The notes under the pieces were generated by a model. That model had not been told where the DNA came from. It searched no databases and saw only the letters and a program-made list of their open reading frames with translations. This document shows, piece by piece, positions 14,192-21,170 of a DNA stretch of 26,113 nucleotides. Within the stretch, counting starts at the first letter, position 1. Each line of letters begins with the position of its first letter. This DNA comes from a virus, in IMG/VR virus record IMGVR_UViG_3300023179_000449, positions 1 to 26,113 of that record; one strand, 5' to 3'. The position numbers and the translations under genes were made by a program.

Positions 14192-15577
14192 ATGAATATT
14201 CAAAAAGCCACATGGCTAAATGGAGATCGCAAGATGAGTCTTGCCTTTCCATTTGCTAAAATAGATAAAGAAAATCGCACCGTATCTGGTTTTGCTACTT
14301 TGGATAATGTAGACAGACACGGAGATATTGTTACATCAGATGCAAGTAAGGCTGCATTTGAAAGGTTTCGTGGAAACATTCGTGAAATGCATCAACCAAT
14401 TGCAGTAGGTAAAATTCTTTCATTCAATGAAGAAGACTACTATGATGCTAACGAAGGTAAAAATTATAAAGGCGTATTTGTTCAAGCATATATTTCAAAG
14501 GGTGCACAGGATACTTGGGAAAAGGTTCTTGATGGCACCCTTACAGGTTTTTCAATAGGCGGAAACATCGTTAAGGCTTCTATGGAAAAAGGCGATAACG
14601 AAACAGATGAAGAGCGTAGAGTTATTAAAGAGTATGACCTACACGAACTAAGTCTTGTTGATAATCCCGCCAACCCACTTGCGAATGTATTTTCAATTCA
14701 AAAGAACGGGGATAGTTTAATTTTTAAGGGGATGGCAACAGAAATTGAAACAGAAAATGTTTTCTGGTGCGGAACAGACCAGGTTGCTACAGCTTATTCG
14801 GGAGAAACAAAAGATTGCAGCATTTGTGGTGATTCAATGGACACCATTGGCTGGGTTGAAAAAAATGATACAGAAAAGAATTCGGCTATTCAAAAAGTAG
14901 TTGATGGCTATTTGCAAAAAGATGATGCATCTGGACCAAATCATGGTCCAAATAATATTGCATTAGAATCTGCTTCTAGCCCAATTAATTCTCAGGATAC
15001 AATTAATCTTTATCCTGATCAAAATAACATCAGTACCACTCGTCAGGGTGTTATGGATGATACTAGAAAAAAAATCAGCAAAGGAGGTAGTCTCGTGACA
15101 GAAGAAAATATAGAAACTCAGGAAGCTGAAGAAATCAACGAAGTAGTTGAAGAAAGTAACGAAGATGCAGCAATTGAAAAGGCTGCGGAAGTTTCAGAAG
15201 TAGAGGTTGATGACCTAGATTTCACGAAGATGGTTACAGACCTAAAAGACTTTGTTGGTGAAAAGCTTGAGAAGAGCGCAGAAAGCGCAAAAGATAGCAC
15301 AAAAGAACTAAAGAAAGCTCTTAAAGCAGAAACATCAGATTTGATAAAGAAATTTGACGAACTTTCTGCTGAAAAAGATGAGCTTGCTAAGTCCGTTGAT
15401 GCTTTAAACAAACTTGTTACCGAACTACAAAAGTCTCTAACAGAGACAAATGAAAGAGTCGCATCTTATGAAAGTGACACTGCAATTAAAAAGTCTGGTG
15501 AAGTGGATAAGCCAGCAGTGGTAACAAGAGATGATGATTTTTGGCAAGGATCCTTCCTCGGAGTAAATGCCCTATAA
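14192..15577 (+). CDS. Prohead maturation protease fused to scaffold (461 aa)
   Basis: The N-terminal 170 residues look like an XkdF/S78-type serine protease: GFATLDNVDRHGDIV (33-47), probable catalytic His67 (REMHQP), Ser121 (TGFSIGG) and an acidic third residue in HELSLVDNPA (151-160). A short segment with C193, C209 and C212 (WCGTD, CSICG) may bind zinc. From residue 302 the sequence is an acidic coiled coil typical of scaffolding proteins, and an internal start makes it separately. The ATG at 14192 is preferred because it sits two bases from the expected transcription start; a start at 14156 would lie upstream of the promoter. The protease would cleave scaffold and capsid N-termini during head maturation. 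Confidence 0.85.
   Translation: MNIQKATWLNGDRKMSLAFPFAKIDKENRTVSGFATLDNVDRHGDIVTSDASKAAFERFRGNIREMHQPIAVGKILSFNEEDYYDANEGKNYKGVFVQAYISKGAQDTWEKVLDGTLTGFSIGGNIVKASMEKGDNETDEERRVIKEYDLHELSLVDNPANPLANVFSIQKNGDSLIFKGMATEIETENVFWCGTDQVATAYSGETKDCSICGDSMDTIGWVEKNDTEKNSAIQKVVDGYLQKDDASGPNHGPNNIALESASSPINSQDTINLYPDQNNISTTRQGVMDDTRKKISKGGSLVTEENIETQEAEEINEVVEESNEDAAIEKAAEVSEVEVDDLDFTKMVTDLKDFVGEKLEKSAESAKDSTKELKKALKAETSDLIKKFDELSAEKDELAKSVDALNKLVTELQKSLTETNERVASYESDTAIKKSGEVDKPAVVTRDDDFWQGSFLGVNAL
15095..15577 (+). CDS. Nested scaffold protein from an internal in-frame start (160 aa)
   Basis: Inside the protease gene and in the same frame, AAAGGAGG (15080-15087) stands seven bases before GTG (15095). 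This is one of the strongest ribosome binding sites in the window and is best explained as the start of a separate protein. The product begins VTEENIETQEAEE, is very acidic and is mostly coiled coil (DDLDFTKMVTDLKDFVGEKL onwards), and ends shortly before the capsid gene. Lambda C/Nu3 has the same arrangement of nested protease and scaffold. It would guide procapsid assembly and be degraded by the protease. Confidence 0.75.
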   Translation: MTEENIETQEAEEINEVVEESNEDAAIEKAAEVSEVEVDDLDFTKMVTDLKDFVGEKLEKSAESAKDSTKELKKALKAETSDLIKKFDELSAEKDELAKSVDALNKLVTELQKSLTETNERVASYESDTAIKKSGEVDKPAVVTRDDDFWQGSFLGVNAL

Positions 15578-15608
15578 AAACCACTATTGAAAGGTAGGTG
15601 AAAAAAAT

Positions 15609-16793
15609 ATGAGTAACGAACTTTTACAGAAAGTAATTGATACAAGCAATCTTGGTGCTAATGCCCCATTGACCACAACAGGTGACAATGGACCTACAGC
15701 ACAGGGTGGTGCTGGTCTCCTTTACCCAGATCAGGCTAATCGTTTCTTGGACTACATGTGGGATGCAACAATCTTGGCTAAGTCAGCTCGTACAATCCGT
15801 ATGCGCTCAAACACAACCGAAATTGATCGTCTAGCAGTTGGTCAGAGAATTATGACGGTTGCTTCAGAAGATAATCCTCGTGACTACACAAATAGCACAG
15901 GCGCAGGTTTCACTGCTGCAGGTGCAGTATTCTCAAAGATTTCTTTGACAACTCGCAAGCTTCGTCTAGACTGGGAACTTTCAGCCGAAGCTCTTGAGGA
16001 TAACCTTGAGGGTCCAGACTTGGAAGATCACATCGCTCGTCTGATGGCAACACAGGCTGGTAACGATGTTGAAGATGTTCTGATTAATGGTGATGGTTCT
16101 TCAGCAGGTCTGATGGGTGCCTTTAAAGGCTTCCGCACACTTGCTAATACAAATGCACATGTCGTTGATGCACAGGGTTACGGTCTAGATAAGGCTGTAT
16201 TCAACCTTGCAATCAAGACCCTGCCTCGTAAGTACAAGCAACGCCGTAATCAGCTAAGATTCTTCGCTGGTTCTAACTTGGTACAGGACTATTTGTATAA
16301 CTTGACTAACACAGTTGGTAACTTCCTCCCATTTGATATCTCTTCGGGTATCATCCGTGGTGATGTGGCTGCTAACGATGGTGGTCCAGGTACCACAACG
16401 CCTTTTGCGTTTGGTATTCCAGTTATCAATGTTCCGCTAATCGATGAGACTCGTGCTGGCACATATGCTGGTGCAAGTGGTCTGCACGGTGATGTCCACT
16501 TGACATTCCCACAGAACTTTATCGTTGGTATCAAGCGTGATGTTGTTGTTTACCGTCAGTTCGTGGCAAAGAAAGATACAATTGAATACACTCTATTCAT
16601 TCGTGTCGGCTGTGCCCTAGAGAACTACGATGCACATGTTCTTGTTAAGAACATTAAGGTTGCAGGTACAACCGTACCACAAGGTTCAACATTCGGCTCT
16701 ATTGCAAATGGATCTGGTCTAACAGATGACACTGCAGTAAGAGGTTCAAATGTACAGCTTTTGCCAGGTACTGGAGGAGTTTCAACCTTCTAA
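15609..16793 (+). CDS. Major capsid protein, HK97 fold (394 aa)
   Basis: Order after protease and scaffold, length and sequence fit an HK97-type shell protein. The N-terminal arm is flexible (ANAPLTTTGDNGPTAQGG); the E-loop region contains AVGQRIMTVASEDNPRDYTN; LRLDWELSAEALEDN and NDVEDVLINGDGS resemble the spine-helix and A-domain region; and IKRDVVVYRQFVAKKDTIEY is the usual late P-domain segment. AAGGTAGGTG (15591-15600) provides a strong ribosome binding site. Arginine codons are mostly CGT/CGC and the gene is richer in G+C than the fibres, as expected for very high expression. A terminator follows at 16812. Confidence 0.9.
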   Translation: MSNELLQKVIDTSNLGANAPLTTTGDNGPTAQGGAGLLYPDQANRFLDYMWDATILAKSARTIRMRSNTTEIDRLAVGQRIMTVASEDNPRDYTNSTGAGFTAAGAVFSKISLTTRKLRLDWELSAEALEDNLEGPDLEDHIARLMATQAGNDVEDVLINGDGSSAGLMGAFKGFRTLANTNAHVVDAQGYGLDKAVFNLAIKTLPRKYKQRRNQLRFFAGSNLVQDYLYNLTNTVGNFLPFDISSGIIRGDVAANDGGPGTTTPFAFGIPVINVPLIDETRAGTYAGASGLHGDVHLTFPQNFIVGIKRDVVVYRQFVAKKDTIEYTLFIRVGCALENYDAHVLVKNIKVAGTTVPQGSTFGSIANGSGLTDDTAVRGSNVQLLPGTGGVSTF

Positions 16794-16811
16794 CATTAAG
16801 CGTGTTATGGG

Positions 16812-16848
16812 TAAAGGGAGCATATATTGGCTCCCTTTATTCATTTTT
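16812..16848 (+). terminator. Rho-independent terminator after the capsid gene
   Basis: TAAAGGGAGC (16812-16821) pairs perfectly with GCTCCCTTTA (16830-16839) around an eight-base loop, followed by TTCATTTTT. It separates the capsid gene from the connector operon. Confidence 0.85.
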
Positions 16849-16860
16849 AATATTATTTGG

Positions 16861-16866
16861 TATAAT
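16861..16866 (+). promoter_or_regulatory. Late-type promoter, TTTGGTATAAT
   Basis: TATAAT at 16861-16866 preceded by TTTGG; it lies directly behind the capsid terminator and 26 bases before the ATG at 16893, which here has a Shine-Dalgarno sequence (AGAGGA). Confidence 0.6.
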
Positions 16867-16892
16867 AATTACAGAAGAGAAAGAGGAATCAA

Positions 16893-17285
16893 ATGTCTTT
16901 TGATACTTTAAAAGTACAAGAATTGCGAGATATCGCAGAATCTTTTGCCGTAGATTTGCCAGCAAAGATTTCAAAGCAGCAGTTAATTTTGCTACTTGAA
17001 GAAGAAGGCGTAACTTACGACACATACCAAAGATTTTTTGAGAGTGAAAAACTTGAGCCACAGCCAGATCCAAGCCCAAGAGCACAAAATTTGGATGTAT
17101 CTTCGCCAAATGTTGTTTTGGTAAAGATGGAAAGAGGCAATATGTCTTATCAAGTTGGAAACTATGTTTTTACTAACGAACACCCATTTGTTCCAATGAC
17201 GGAACCAGATGCTCAAAGAATCTTTGACACCTATGAAGGTTTCAGATTAGCTACACCTAGAGAAGTCCAGGAATTTTACGGCTAA
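16893..17285 (+). CDS. Head protein with N-terminal SAP/HeH-like domain (130 aa)
   Basis: Residues about 4-40 (LKVQELRDIAESFAVDLPAK then ISKQQLILLLEEEGV) form a helix-extension-helix pattern like HeH/LEM/Rho-N/SAP motifs, which in phage heads occur in small proteins next to the capsid gene. A proline-rich linker (QPDPSPRAQ) leads to a C-terminal beta-like part with MSYQVGNYVFTNEHPFVPM. The gene follows its own promoter and a Shine-Dalgarno sequence AGAGGA five bases before the ATG. It could contact DNA or decorate the capsid; neither is shown by the sequence. Confidence 0.65.
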   Translation: MSFDTLKVQELRDIAESFAVDLPAKISKQQLILLLEEEGVTYDTYQRFFESEKLEPQPDPSPRAQNLDVSSPNVVLVKMERGNMSYQVGNYVFTNEHPFVPMTEPDAQRIFDTYEGFRLATPREVQEFYG

Positions 17286-17304
17286 TCTTATTGGAGGAAT
17301 TTAA

Positions 17305-18246
17305 TTGCAACAGATCCACAATGGGACTCAAGAAACAGTCACATTAGAAATTTATAAGCAAGGACAATTAACAAATGCTGACGGAGCTGTTTTAGTAAGC
17401 ATAAAGGATGCAGATGATGGTACTATCCTACTATCTTCTGCATCTGCTACTAATGACCAGCCCGAAGGTCAGTATTCTTTTGAAATAACACCCGATTTAA
17501 CATCTGAAAATCGGGTACTTCAAATTATTTGGTCTTACACTTTAAGTGGGGATTCAACATCACAAACACAATATGCACAGGTAGTTACTCCGTATGCTCT
17601 AGTTAGCGATATTGTTGATTACTATAATATTGGAACAAAACCATCAGAAATAAACTATTATTCACAGTCACAAATATTGTCAGCAGAACAAATTGCAAGA
17701 ACAATGATTAATAATTATACTAGCCTAGATTTTGGAAGAAGATATGGTTTTCAAGAGATTTTTGGCTCTGGTAGCGATGCATTGGAGCTAACTGAAAAAA
17801 TGCTATATGTAGATAAAATTTACGAAAATGATGTTTTGCAGGTGGATTATACTGCTAGTCCAGCATACAATGTTTTTGGATACGATGTAGAATTAAGTCC
17901 TACTGGAAAAGTTGTTAGAATTGTAAATACATTTGGAAATGTTAGGTACGACAATCAGGTAGATCCAACCATCCTGTATTATGGCAAATTTCGGGATAAT
18001 TCCCGCTATAAAATTTATGGAGAAATTGGGTATAATTATGTACCACAAGATATTAAACTTTGCTCTCTGTTGCTTGTAGGGGATTTATTAAGCAATGACG
18101 CAGCATGGCGTACTAAGTATTTAAAAAAGGTAAACCTTGCCGAAGTAACTTTTGAACTAGCGGCGGGAGCTTTTAATGGTACTGGAAATGTCATTGTTGA
18201 CGGAATCCTAGATCAATATCGCAACTACAATATTGTGGTGATTTAA
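17305..18246 (+). CDS. Head-tail connector with extra N-terminal beta domain (313 aa)
   Basis: Translation starts at TTG 17305, six bases after GGAGGA. The first roughly 95 residues are a Ser/Thr-rich beta-sandwich-like module (VTLEIYKQGQLTNADGAVLV...), similar in style to the 126-residue protein at 5494. The remainder resembles gp6-like adaptor proteins: an N-terminal helical part (SAEQIARTMINNYTS, about 131-145) and the typical end PQDIKLCSLLLVGDLLSND...GTGNVIVDGILDQY. Such proteins bind below the portal. The fusion with an outer beta domain is uncommon in small connectors and may make it surface-exposed. The next gene starts directly after the stop. Confidence 0.75.
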   Translation: MQQIHNGTQETVTLEIYKQGQLTNADGAVLVSIKDADDGTILLSSASATNDQPEGQYSFEITPDLTSENRVLQIIWSYTLSGDSTSQTQYAQVVTPYALVSDIVDYYNIGTKPSEINYYSQSQILSAEQIARTMINNYTSLDFGRRYGFQEIFGSGSDALELTEKMLYVDKIYENDVLQVDYTASPAYNVFGYDVELSPTGKVVRIVNTFGNVRYDNQVDPTILYYGKFRDNSRYKIYGEIGYNYVPQDIKLCSLLLVGDLLSNDAAWRTKYLKKVNLAEVTFELAAGAFNGTGNVIVDGILDQYRNYNIVVI

Positions 18247-18702
18247 ATGTCTATATTTCAACTTAATTCATATGTAAATACATTTATGAATATGTCTGCA
18301 GATATCTTTGTTCAAAAAAATGTCCAATCTGAAAGTGGTGCAATGACTCGTCAATGGGTATATGATCAAACAATTCATTGTAAAGTTATGTCCGTTCAAG
18401 ATAAAGGTGGTCGTGGTGTATCAGATGACAAACAATATAGCACTGGTACTAGCGGATACATTGAAGATGTTCATGTAAAAATGCAATCTCCAATAAGACT
18501 TAGCAAAAGATGGCGGGTAGGAAATGTTGTTTCTGCTGCAGGAGAAAGAATATTTATTGAACCAGACAAATTGGATCTTGGAGATACAATTTTTGACATT
18601 GTTTCTAATCACCCCGTTTTAGACCCATTTGGACAAATTGCTTATTATGCTATTAATTTACGAAGGGCACAGGTTCAGAATAATGATATCGTTACAGTTT
18701 AA
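18247..18702 (+). CDS. Head-tail connector/stopper-like protein (151 aa)
   Basis: A beta-rich protein of the usual length of head-completion stoppers, with ADIFVQKNVQSESGAMTRQW at the beginning of the strand region and KRWRVGNVVSAAGERIFIEPD further on. Position between the adaptor and the tail-completion protein fits the stopper that keeps DNA in the filled head. The start codon abuts the preceding stop (TAAATG) without a clear Shine-Dalgarno sequence, so translational coupling is likely. Assignment rests on order and general pattern more than on a specific motif. Confidence 0.65.
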   Translation: MSIFQLNSYVNTFMNMSADIFVQKNVQSESGAMTRQWVYDQTIHCKVMSVQDKGGRGVSDDKQYSTGTSGYIEDVHVKMQSPIRLSKRWRVGNVVSAAGERIFIEPDKLDLGDTIFDIVSNHPVLDPFGQIAYYAINLRRAQVQNNDIVTV

Positions 18703-19390
18703 GAACATAGATGCTTTATATAAAGAATTAGATAAAAAAGTTATTGGTATTGGCGAACTTATGAAACCATCTACAAAAAATGAAGTTTCTAAAGCACTTT
18801 TTACACTTACTGGCAAAAAGTTTTTAAAAGATATTGCAATTGCAGCCAGATTAGACCCACAAAAATTTTTCCATGTTTTTGAGTGGGGGCAATTGGGTAG
18901 TCCTTCTGGAAAATTGTTTATAATAAAAAGAACAAGGGTTGTAAATGGTAATCTTAGTATTAATTTTGCTTTTACTAAATCAAAAAAGAATGTTCCAGTT
19001 CCAGCTAGAATTAGAAATAAAGTTAAAAAAAGAAGTGTTTTTGCTAATAAAGCTGAAGTCATGGAATCTGGAAAACCCGTATCATTTACCACAAAACAAA
19101 CAATTGTTTTTTTAAGTAAAAAAAATGGAAATGTTCGTTTTGTTGGACCTGGTGTCTTGATAAACATACAAAATCCTGGCGGAAAAAGAACTACTGGATC
19201 TTTTGCAAAATATGCTAATACTTGGTATTTAAAAAAATCCAATATTGTGTTAAATTCATCTGGTCTAATAAATGCTTTAGGTAAATCAGTAAGTTCGGCA
19301 TTAAATAAAAAGGGTGCGGGACCAGAAGAAGCAAGAATTGCCATTTCTAATACTGCTCAAAAATATTCGCAAGGAGTAACTGAGTTCTAA
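18683..19390 (+). CDS. Tail-completion protein, HK97 gp10-like position (235 aa)
   Basis: I chose ATG 18683 (MISLQFKNIDALYKELDKK), which overlaps the preceding gene by 20 bases and follows AAGGGC; the longer frame from 18629 would overlap by 74. The product is basic, with helical ends and a central strand region (KKNVPVPARIRNKVKKRSVF). The place between stopper and tail terminator corresponds to gp10-like tail-completion proteins, which are also basic and similar in order but usually shorter (about 120-170 residues). The identification is mainly positional. The opposite strand has a long open frame over this gene, which I regard as chance. Confidence 0.6.
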   Translation: MISLQFKNIDALYKELDKKVIGIGELMKPSTKNEVSKALFTLTGKKFLKDIAIAARLDPQKFFHVFEWGQLGSPSGKLFIIKRTRVVNGNLSINFAFTKSKKNVPVPARIRNKVKKRSVFANKAEVMESGKPVSFTTKQTIVFLSKKNGNVRFVGPGVLINIQNPGGKRTTGSFAKYANTWYLKKSNIVLNSSGLINALGKSVSSALNKKGAGPEEARIAISNTAQKYSQGVTEF

Positions 19391-19899
19391 TGTCTAATTA
19401 TAATACATTACCAATATTTGAAATAAATCGATATATTTGGGATAAACTAAAATCTAATCAGATACTTGACGAGAATAATTATTATACAGATGAATTTATG
19501 GAAATTTTAACACCAATAGTTCCAGCTCAGCAAATTCCAGAATTTAATAATTTGCTTCCAGGTCAAACCTACCTTATTTATGATTATGAAGATAAGCCAA
19601 GTCCAGAAAATTGGTGGATATCGGAGCAAATACTTACTTATTCTATTGTCTCTCCAAATTATGATACGATTAATCAAATTATGAATATGTTAAAGGATAC
19701 TTTTAGAAGATATGATGATTCTGCAAAAGATCTTAATACATGGTCTGGAAAATCTGGATATTACAATTTTCATTTTATATATGTTGATAGCGTAATTTCA
19801 CCACAACATTTTGCTAGTGAAGGTGGATTTATGATGGGTGAAGTTCAAATATGTATATCTTACGCAAGAAATTTAGATTCGGGTGGCAGATTTTCTTAA
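19390..19899 (+). CDS. Tail terminator protein (169 aa)
   Basis: It is the gene immediately before the tail tube, overlaps the preceding stop by one base (TAATG), and has the size of tail terminators, which cap the tube and join it to the head. Visible pieces are an N-terminal helix (PIFEINRYIWDKLKSNQIL) and a beta-rich body with QTYLIYDYEDKP, WWISEQILTYSIVS and helix INQIMNMLKDTFRRYDDS, as in the alpha/beta fold of lambda gpU. No specific signature is seen, so the call depends on order and fold-like pattern. Confidence 0.7.
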   Translation: MSNYNTLPIFEINRYIWDKLKSNQILDENNYYTDEFMEILTPIVPAQQIPEFNNLLPGQTYLIYDYEDKPSPENWWISEQILTYSIVSPNYDTINQIMNMLKDTFRRYDDSAKDLNTWSGKSGYYNFHFIYVDSVISPQHFASEGGFMMGEVQICISYARNLDSGGRFS

Positions 19900-19922
19900 T
19901 TCGCATTTAGTATGTTTTGTGA

Positions 19923-19987
19923 TACAATTAAGTCGAGGAAGAGAAAATTGCCAATATTCTAAAAAAGAATAGAGGTGAAAATAAATT
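19923..19987 (+). promoter_or_regulatory. Promoter and structured leader of the tail tube gene
   Basis: TACAAT (19923-19928) within TGATACAATTAAG is the -10. The leader of about 50 bases contains a small hairpin (TATTCT at 19955-19960 and AGAATA at 19966-19971) directly before the ribosome binding site AGAGGTGA (19971-19978), nine bases from the ATG. A leader hairpin may stabilise this highly expressed mRNA (inference). Confidence 0.5.
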
Positions 19988-20731
19988 ATGGCAGATGTAA
20001 AAAATATTATCGTTGGTGCCGCTCAGATTTTTATATCTACTGGCACTGGCACAAACCGTCCAATTACAACACCAAGTGCTCTTGGATTTACAGCATCAGT
20101 TAGTGCTAGAACAGCACTTTCTGCATCAAACTCCTGGAGAGATGTTGGTTACACCAATGCTGGTCTTGAGGTTTCTTATGAGCCAGGCTACAACGATGTG
20201 ATGGTTGATCAGCTACTTGACGCAGCTCGTTTGTTCAAGTCAACAATTAAGGTTATGCTTAAGACTGAATTGACTGAAGGTACACTTCAGAATATCAACT
20301 TGGTATTTGGTCAGCAGGAAACAATTACTGCATACTCAGGTTCAACCGCTTCAACATACAACATTCTAAGTGGTTCTTACTCAGGTTCAACTGGTTCGGC
20401 TGGATCAGCGGTCTTGAATATTTCTGGTGGCGCACTAGGTGATGCTCCTGTAGAGCGTTCACTTGTTGCTGTTGGTAATGCCCCTGGTAAGCTAACAGTA
20501 AGTGCTTCGGCTAACAGTGATGGTACTGCTGTTGCTTCAGGTGCTAAGTCAGAGCGTGTATATGTTGCTCGCCGTGTTGTACAAATTGAAGCGTCTTCTC
20601 ATGGTCTAAAGCGTGATGCTGCAACTGTATTCCCAGTTCAGTTCCGTTGTCTACCAGACGATGACAATCAGTACGATGGTGCAGAATATGGTCTTATTAT
20701 TGACCGTGTTCTTTCAGCTAGCTGGAGTTAA
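19988..20731 (+). CDS. Major tail tube protein (247 aa)
   Basis: The sequence and position (after the terminator protein, before the chaperones and tape measure) fit the major tube subunit of a siphovirus. It begins MADVKNIIVGAAQIFISTG; the phrase VGYTNAGLEVSYEPGYNDVMVDQL is typical of tube proteins of this class, where the strand-turn is followed by a conserved Asp/Gln region. A Gly/Ser/Ala-rich stretch (about 118-150) probably forms a surface loop. Codon use resembles that of the capsid gene (CGT for Arg), as expected for an abundant protein. It has its own promoter and a terminator-like hairpin behind it. Confidence 0.85.
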   Translation: MADVKNIIVGAAQIFISTGTGTNRPITTPSALGFTASVSARTALSASNSWRDVGYTNAGLEVSYEPGYNDVMVDQLLDAARLFKSTIKVMLKTELTEGTLQNINLVFGQQETITAYSGSTASTYNILSGSYSGSTGSAGSAVLNISGGALGDAPVERSLVAVGNAPGKLTVSASANSDGTAVASGAKSERVYVARRVVQIEASSHGLKRDAATVFPVQFRCLPDDDNQYDGAEYGLIIDRVLSASWS

Positions 20732-20749
20732 TATCCAAAAAGCTTTAGT

Positions 20750-20779
20750 AAATGCCCTCCCAGAAATGGGGGGGCATTT
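20750..20779 (+). terminator. Hairpin terminator after the tail tube gene
   Basis: AAATGCCCTCCC (20750-20761) pairs with GGGGGGGCATTT (20768-20779) through twelve pairs with one T-G wobble and a six-base loop. The following bases are not a clean T-run, so termination may be partial. Confidence 0.7.
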
Positions 20780-20801
20780 ATGTATTAAATAATACTTTTG
20801 G

Positions 20802-20807
20802 TATAAT
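20802..20807 (+). promoter_or_regulatory. Late-type promoter, TTTTGGTATAAT
   Basis: TATAAT at 20802-20807 preceded by TTTTGG, between the tube terminator and the chaperone gene. Its transcript has a leader with AAAGGAGG (20822-20829) five bases before the GTG. Confidence 0.6.
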
Positions 20808-20834
20808 TCTATTATACAAACAAAGGAGGTTGCT

Positions 20835-21170
20835 GTGGCAACAACAGTATATGATGTTGAGGAAATTCAACTATCAAATGGTGAGACATTAGTTATCAAA
20901 CCACTTACAATTAAACACTTAAAGAAATTCTTAAAAGTAATGAAGAAAATGGAAGATCCAAAAATTGAATCAGAAGAACAAGTTATGGAAATCTTTGTTG
21001 AAGGTGCAATGGTTTGCCTAGAGCAGCTAAAGCCATCACTTGCAGAAGATCTTGAAACCTTTGAAGAGGTTATCGAAGTTCCTACACTTATGAAAATTTT
21101 AGAAGTTGCTGGAGGCTTGAAGTTGAATGACCCAAACCTAAGCGCAGCGAATCTAGCTGGGATCAACTAG
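20835..21170 (+). CDS. Tail assembly chaperone, short form (111 aa)
   Basis: This is the non-shifted product of the two-frame chaperone locus found between tail tube and tape measure genes in siphoviruses (lambda G in the classical case). The start is GTG after AAAGGAGG. The protein begins MATTVYDVEEIQLSNGETLV, is acidic and largely helical (TIKHLKKFLKVMKKMEDPKI), and ends NLSAANLAGIN. It would bind the tape measure during tail assembly and is absent from the finished particle. Most ribosomes stop at 21168-21170, inside the hairpin of the frameshift signal. Confidence 0.85.
   Translation: MATTVYDVEEIQLSNGETLVIKPLTIKHLKKFLKVMKKMEDPKIESEEQVMEIFVEGAMVCLEQLKPSLAEDLETFEEVIEVPTLMKILEVAGGLKLNDPNLSAANLAGIN

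Noticed and set aside
18658-19344. A 228-codon open frame on the minus strand
   Set aside because: It is antisense to the tail-completion gene in an operon with overlapping starts, has no ribosome binding site, and its length is explained by AT-rich codon use of the sense gene.
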